Assembly (NCBI GenBank): GCA_910592205.1
Contig: CAJVPJ010000444.1
Coordinates: 1 to 24,940, forward strand
Reading direction: 5' to 3'
DNA length: 24,940 bases
Source of the DNA: Paraglomus occultum
Taxonomy: Eukaryota > Glomeromycota > Glomeromycetes > Paraglomerales > Paraglomeraceae
Part shown: in pieces, positions 20,444 through 24,940 of the stretch
Position numbering within the stretch: the first letter of the stretch is position 1
Layout: every line of letters starts with the position of its first letter
The notes under the pieces: model-generated
Databases searched by the model: none
What the model saw: the letters and a program-made list of their open reading frames with translations, nothing else
Told to the model about the DNA's origin: nothing
Made by a program: the position numbers and the translations under genes

Positions 20444-22625
20444 TGCTTCAAGTTAATAATTAAGGCATGAAACAGATAATACGAAAACGTTCTGTTTTTA
20501 CAATGTCTGGTTTGTGAAAAAGCTTACAAACGATCAAACATGATATTGAGCATGCGCTTTTATATTTATATTACTCATAATACGAGCTGTCTGTCTATTG
20601 TTGGCAATTTGATTTTTCTATCATTTCTATCATTCCGAGTATAGCAAACTAGTATCAATTACCAAACATTGAGGAAACGGCAATCGTTTGTTCACTCATT
20701 TACTGAAACAGGTAAGCAGGCGGTTTTATGAGCGGAGAATACGTATTAAGGAGAACCGTTTTTGAATCAGTCAAAATATAGAACTGAAACGAATGCCGAA
20801 ATTTTGCCACATTCACAGACAGTTTTTATAGTTTGCGCCGTATCCCGATTATGTGATGGACAAGGTTTGGTATTTTGACATCACCGTATTAAGTTCCACT
20901 GTCTTCAAGTATTCAATTAACACTAACGGTATCGTTTTGTTTTGGAAATTTGACCATTGCCCATTTACTCGGACCCATTATTGTTATCCTACCCTTTTAC
21001 AAATACAAAATTTCCATCCTGATTCTAGTTATGCTATGTAACAGTAATCGAGATGTAATATTTGTTTATCCTGATTAATACTAACATTAATATCTATAAA
21101 CCTAAATTATTGGATATCCTTCTTCTGCAGACATTAGAACACAAGCTTTCCATGTCATCGCTAGACTGCATATGATTGTTACGTATTAGAGCACTACTTA
21201 TGTCTAATACAAAGTGCATTGTATTCATGAAGGAACAGGTGCGAGTTACAAAAGAAATTGACCCTTTCTCTTGACTTTGTCGATTTATTCTTTTTTTTTT
21301 GTGTGTGATTGCTGATTCTTTTTTTAATACATGCAGTTTACCAATATACGGTTCTCAGTGAGGATATCGTAAAGGTGATTGGTTATTGCCAAAACTCAAA
21401 AAGATGGAGTATCAGGTATTATCCGTAAGATTGTTATTGAGTACTAAGGGGCAATGCATTGATGTGCGGCAGCTGGTATGGCGTTGATAAATCGAATCTT
21501 ATTATTCGGGGGTTGGCCACTAAACAAAATGCGTTGTGGGCACAGTATTACTAACAATAGTACAGTATATATACACGTGATTCCAAATACTGGTTACGAC
21601 CATCCTGTAAATATGTATATGTCCGTGATTTCAAAGAAACACCTCAACTTTACTACAGATGCTGTTTTCCTTGTGCACCCATAATTTCCCGGTTAAGTTG
21701 GATAGCTACTTTCGCCTCTAAACAAATTACCGTTACTAGGATTGTTATCTAAAATGAATAACAGCTCGAACTGTTGATTTTCTACTCGCGCGGCGCCGGT
21801 TCCCTTAGCGAAAGTGTGGCTGCGAGTGCAAACTTGAACTATCTTGGTAAGAAATATTAGATTAAGGGCAAAGGTAATTCACAGTTCTTTAAAAACCTGA
21901 CGTGTAAACTCGCTGTTGTTACTTAGTAATATTAATTCCTTTCATAATGCAATGTAGCACGTTCTTCTTTTCGTTGCGTATTTGTAAACGCGTCCCGCAC
22001 GCACAAGTCAACAGTACTGCCTCGCATGCCTTTTATACTCGTTCTGTCATTGTTATTAGTCTTTTTCTAGTATGAATTTCGCGCTCTCTTCTTTGTCTGT
22101 GTGACAGAAAAGATTTGGCGCAAATCCTGGATAAATGCTAACCAAAGTCCCAATCGCTACTCTTATATCCCTCGCACTGTGTCACTGTTTACAGCGAGAA
22201 GGGTGATAGAAATCAAATGAAGCAAATATGTTGTTTTAAAATGCGTGCCCCTTTGCTTGTACCACGTAATGACCCATGAAAAGAAAAAAGCAAACGTCAA
22301 TGGGGTGTCATCATAATGTTCCGAATATTACTGCCGCAATATAGCCGGGGATACCGAGCTCCGTTGGTAAAAGGAATCCGGATTCGTAAAATCACCTGAA
22401 TTGCAAGAGCCCTCTAAAGCTTATAGGAACATTACAAAGTACAGAAAAATGTGCTTCTTAGATAACAGATGTGATTTAATCAACATAGATCCGTATACCA
22501 ACAATAATCGGTTCGGTTCCGAATTAACAGCGCAACTATTAACAAAAACTAAGGCGCAAGCGGCATTGACGAGACTGGTATTGATTTTGGGGATGCCCTC
22601 ATTTTTTATATAATAGACTGTACAA

Positions 22626-24231
22626 TCAAGTTTTCGTCTGCTCAACCTTCTTCTCGCTAGCAAGTTTTTCATCCAATTCACCAGAACTGTCTAGACCCTT
22701 CACTACATCCAACCCTCCCAAAAGTTCCCCCTTGAAGAATAACATGGGATATGTTGGCCAATCGGCATATGTTTTGAGACCTAATGGGTAGAGAGGTTGG
22801 TAAAAAAATTAGGCTATCATAAATCCCCCACGTATGACACGTAAATGTCAAGAATAAGGAGTCTGCTTTTACTCACCATGCCTGACCTCTTCATCGCTCA
22901 ATATATCGAAACTTTCAAACTGGATGTGTTTCTTTTCCAAAATTTCAACAAGCTGCCTAAAGAGCAACGTCATCCCGTCAATATTATACGCCCACATAAC
23001 AATGTATGCATACAATCTCACAGAAACTCACCTGGAAAATCCGCAGCGCGGTGCCATGGGCTCGCCTTTCATGAATAGCATCACATTTGCTCTTGTCGTC
23101 AACTCCTTTAACCGTTCATCCAGACTCTTTTGTTTTGGAACAAGGTTCTGAAACTCTCCGCTGGCAACGAGCTCCTTCACTATGTCAAGACCACCAACCA
23201 ATTCGCCGTTAAAGTATAACTAAACAGACGACAGACATTTGCTACATGACTGATCTGAGCAGATAGGTGCGCATAAGATTGAAAGCGACAACAGCAGAGT
23301 AATTAATAACTTACTTGTGGATATGTAGGCCAATTAGAGTATTCCTTAAGCCCTGCCGATTGCGAAAAACATATCAATCATCAAAACGCATGAGCAAGGG
23401 CTGCGTATTGTCTCTTTATGAATAGTCCCAATCCTTTACACAATTACCTTGCTTAACTTCTTCATCTGCCAGGACGTTAAAAGAACTAAAAGTAACATTA
23501 TGTGTGTTTAATATTTCCACCATCTGTCTTGAGAACTTGCACCGCGGCTGATTAGGTGTACCCTTCATGAACAGTATGGCTGGAGAGCTGTCCAGTAACA
23601 AGCGTAGCCGAGAGTTTAAATCAATTGTAGGTTGTTTGGAATAAGTAGAAGACGGAATTGTGACTCCAGATGCCTTTGCATATTTCTCAACAGCGTCAGA
23701 AAGTGCCGGTGCGTTTGCGCCCGAAATGCGTTCTATGCACTCTATAGGATTACTCCTTTTCGATTCATTCAACTGGAAAAATAAATTGAAAAATATATGT
23801 AAAAAAGAGGTATTCACTCTTGCAGCATGAGTTAAAAATTGTATAGATATATTACCTTCAAGACGAGAAATACCGGGACAGCTTCTATTTGGAATGCTTC
23901 TGAAATGTCCGCAAACTTCTCGGCCTCGATCTTGAAAAGTTGGACAAATGAAGTCTCATTTCAATATATACAAGCTTGTAAAGTGGCAGCAAATACCCAA
24001 GCGTTTATCCCTCCCGAACAGTCTCTTTTCTCTATTCTTCGCATTACTCACCATGACGAACTTAAAATTACTATGGGTCCCCGCCAAAGTTTGGAAAACT
24101 TCGTTCATAGACTTACAAGGTTCAGCCCATTCCGCCCAAAAATCGACAAATACAACGGCACCTTTGCTTTCTTTAAGAATCTTTTTCAGATCGTTTTCGT
24201 TTTCTAGTTTGAATAGATTGGAAGTAGCCAT
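22626..24231 (-). CDS. GLRX3: Multidomain monothiol glutaredoxin (Grx3/Grx4/PICOT type, Trx-Grx-Grx)
   Basis: Seven exons read on the minus strand: 24231-24052, 23930-23856, 23772-23448, 23352-23315, 23219-23032, 22956-22877 and 22780-22626. All joins are GT-AG and stay in frame, giving 346 aa, close to the 335 aa of human GLRX3. The thioredoxin-like domain (1-105) has WAEPC, with a single Cys39, and a cis-Pro in EAVPVF (Pro79). The first glutaredoxin domain (about 135-233) has PRCKFS (Cys163), WPTYPQ and GELVGGLDI. The second (about 237-333) has PRCGFS (Cys265), WPTYP and GELLGGLDV. Family members bind bridging [2Fe-2S] clusters through the CGFS Cys and glutathione, work with BolA proteins in cytosol and nucleus, and in fungi relay iron status to transcription factors. 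Lys164 replaces the usual Gly. The start is the ATG before ATSNLF; the upstream 37 codons of open frame do not resemble the family. Confidence 0.95.
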
Positions 24232-24740
24232 TTCGGATATGCTTGCAAGTTCGCGACGACGGTAGATTGTATGACAGATTTTAAAGATGATGCCAACTAT
24301 TAATATATGATGACGTTGGCTAATGTGGGTATCACATGTCACATGTCACATTCCCATCAGTAAATCGGCTATACTGTATGTGTTGTAGCGAATAAAACAC
24401 GCAATCAGCAAAAGATTATATTTGGGGACTGATCTTTGAAAATGGGTAGTTGGTGATTTGGGGTGCAATTTATTTTTTTTGCGGGATATATACTTGGGTA
24501 TGTTATCTATCCTGTGCCTTTTTCCTGACCTCAAGTGTAATAGTAAAGTTTTTCACACAACAGCAGTTAGAAAGTTCACCACAAATCTCAAATCTGTACC
24601 CTAAAAATCCTTGCCGATCATCATAACGATAATAATAACAATAACAAGCCTCGCTTTTTTTGACTGTATTTGATCCTTATATACTACCGAAAACTCTAGA
24701 TTTGCAACCCATTTCACTTATAAGACAGACATATCTGTAT
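24232..24740. other. Upstream region of the glutaredoxin gene
   Basis: This segment should hold the glutaredoxin promoter and 5' UTR. A GC-richer patch (GCGACGACGG, 24254-24263) lies directly before the start codon. A CACATGTCACATGTCACAT direct repeat lies at about 24333-24351. No TATA box or factor site can be assigned with confidence. A 62-codon minus-strand frame at 24346-24534 has no recognisable motif. Confidence 0.45.
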
Positions 24741-24940
24741 ACGTGGGGAGTTCAAAAAGTTTTGACACAGTGTACATATTTCAACAACCACTGATCGTCT
24801 CAGCTTTATAAATATTTATATTAAAGCTTGAGTCATACTCGATTAAACATAAAAAATTTGACCCATTTTGATTTGATGGTTATCGAGAAAATTTTTTTGA
24901 AAATTTGTCTACTGAAAACTGTGGAAAATTTTACTCGTAA
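24741..24940. mobile_element. Possible left end of a Tc1/mariner-type element, running off the window
   Basis: After a TATA at 24738-24741 the sequence reads CGTGGGGAGTTCAAAAAG followed by TTTTGACACAG. This resembles the G-rich start plus TTCAAAAAGTTTTGACAC core common in terminal inverted repeats of Tc1/mariner-family transposons. The following 170 bp are AT-rich, with no open frame in the window. The other terminus and the transposase would lie to the right, so this is a tentative call from the pattern alone. Confidence 0.35.

Larger units (their letters stand above)
16266..22625. other. Intergenic region between the HMG-box and glutaredoxin genes
   Basis: I find no supportable gene in this 6.4-kb stretch. 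The first 300 bp, upstream of the HMG-box start, contain long T runs (16530-16552), which could form a nucleosome-poor promoter. Purine-rich tracts lie at 17405-17459 and 17838-17911, a CA/TG tract at 18671-18746, an ATGTC tandem repeat at 19330-19357, and perfect palindromes at 19509-19527 and 20424-20443. The longest open frame is 155 codons (18865-19332, minus) and has no known motif. Short GC-richer patches occur at about 21785-21835 and 22340-22380, without a recognisable gene. Confidence 0.55.

Noticed and set aside
21780-21840. GC-richer patch considered as a tRNA or an exon
   Set aside because: No B-box (GGTTCGANTCC-like) sequence, no cloverleaf arms and no open frame with recognisable content were found.
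23839-24265. Plus-strand frames of 105 and 122 codons
   Set aside because: They are antisense to the thioredoxin-domain exons and introns of the glutaredoxin gene and have no domain of their own.
24232-24342. 37-residue N-terminal extension of the glutaredoxin frame
   Set aside because: The upstream residues do not resemble the family, and the protein starting at ATSNLF already matches the normal start of the Trx-like domain.

Overview
The window looks like nuclear DNA of a filamentous fungus, most likely an arbuscular mycorrhizal fungus (Glomeromycotina, Rhizophagus-like). This rests on four things: very AT-rich, gene-sparse DNA full of simple repeats; two multi-exon genes with short GT-AG introns of about 75-160 nt; a stand-alone MATA-HMG-type protein gene, a family strongly expanded in these fungi; and a LaeA-like methyltransferase with an MGxxxSK start. 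The species is inference. No tRNA, rRNA, CRISPR or bacterial-type operon was seen.

Three protein genes can be supported. (1) 7673-9476 (+): a five-exon SAM-dependent methyltransferase of 439 aa. It has a probable N-myristoylation/palmitoylation start, a long Thr/Ser-rich linker, and an 11-nt microexon that carries the GCGP core of the SAM-binding motif. (2) 15627-16265 (-): an intronless 212-aa HMG-box protein, visibly more GC-rich than its surroundings. (3) 22626-24231 (-): a seven-exon, 346-aa multidomain monothiol glutaredoxin of the Grx3/Grx4/PICOT type, with order Trx-Grx-Grx. Its Trx site is WAEPC, its first Grx site is the unusual CKFS and its second is the standard CGFS.

The genes sit in large deserts (1-7672, 9477-15626, 16266-22625) where I find no convincing coding sequence. 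The deserts hold microsatellites, poly-A/T and purine tracts, a long alternating purine-pyrimidine (CA/TG) tract, and several perfect inverted repeats. One of these, at 720-794, looks like a small transposon remnant. The right edge from about 24740 begins with sequence resembling the terminus of a Tc1/mariner-type element that leaves the window.

The three genes are not obviously functionally linked: a probable membrane-tethered methyltransferase, a DNA-binding protein and a cytosolic/nuclear Fe-S and iron-handling glutaredoxin. They are well separated and I see no shared promoter.
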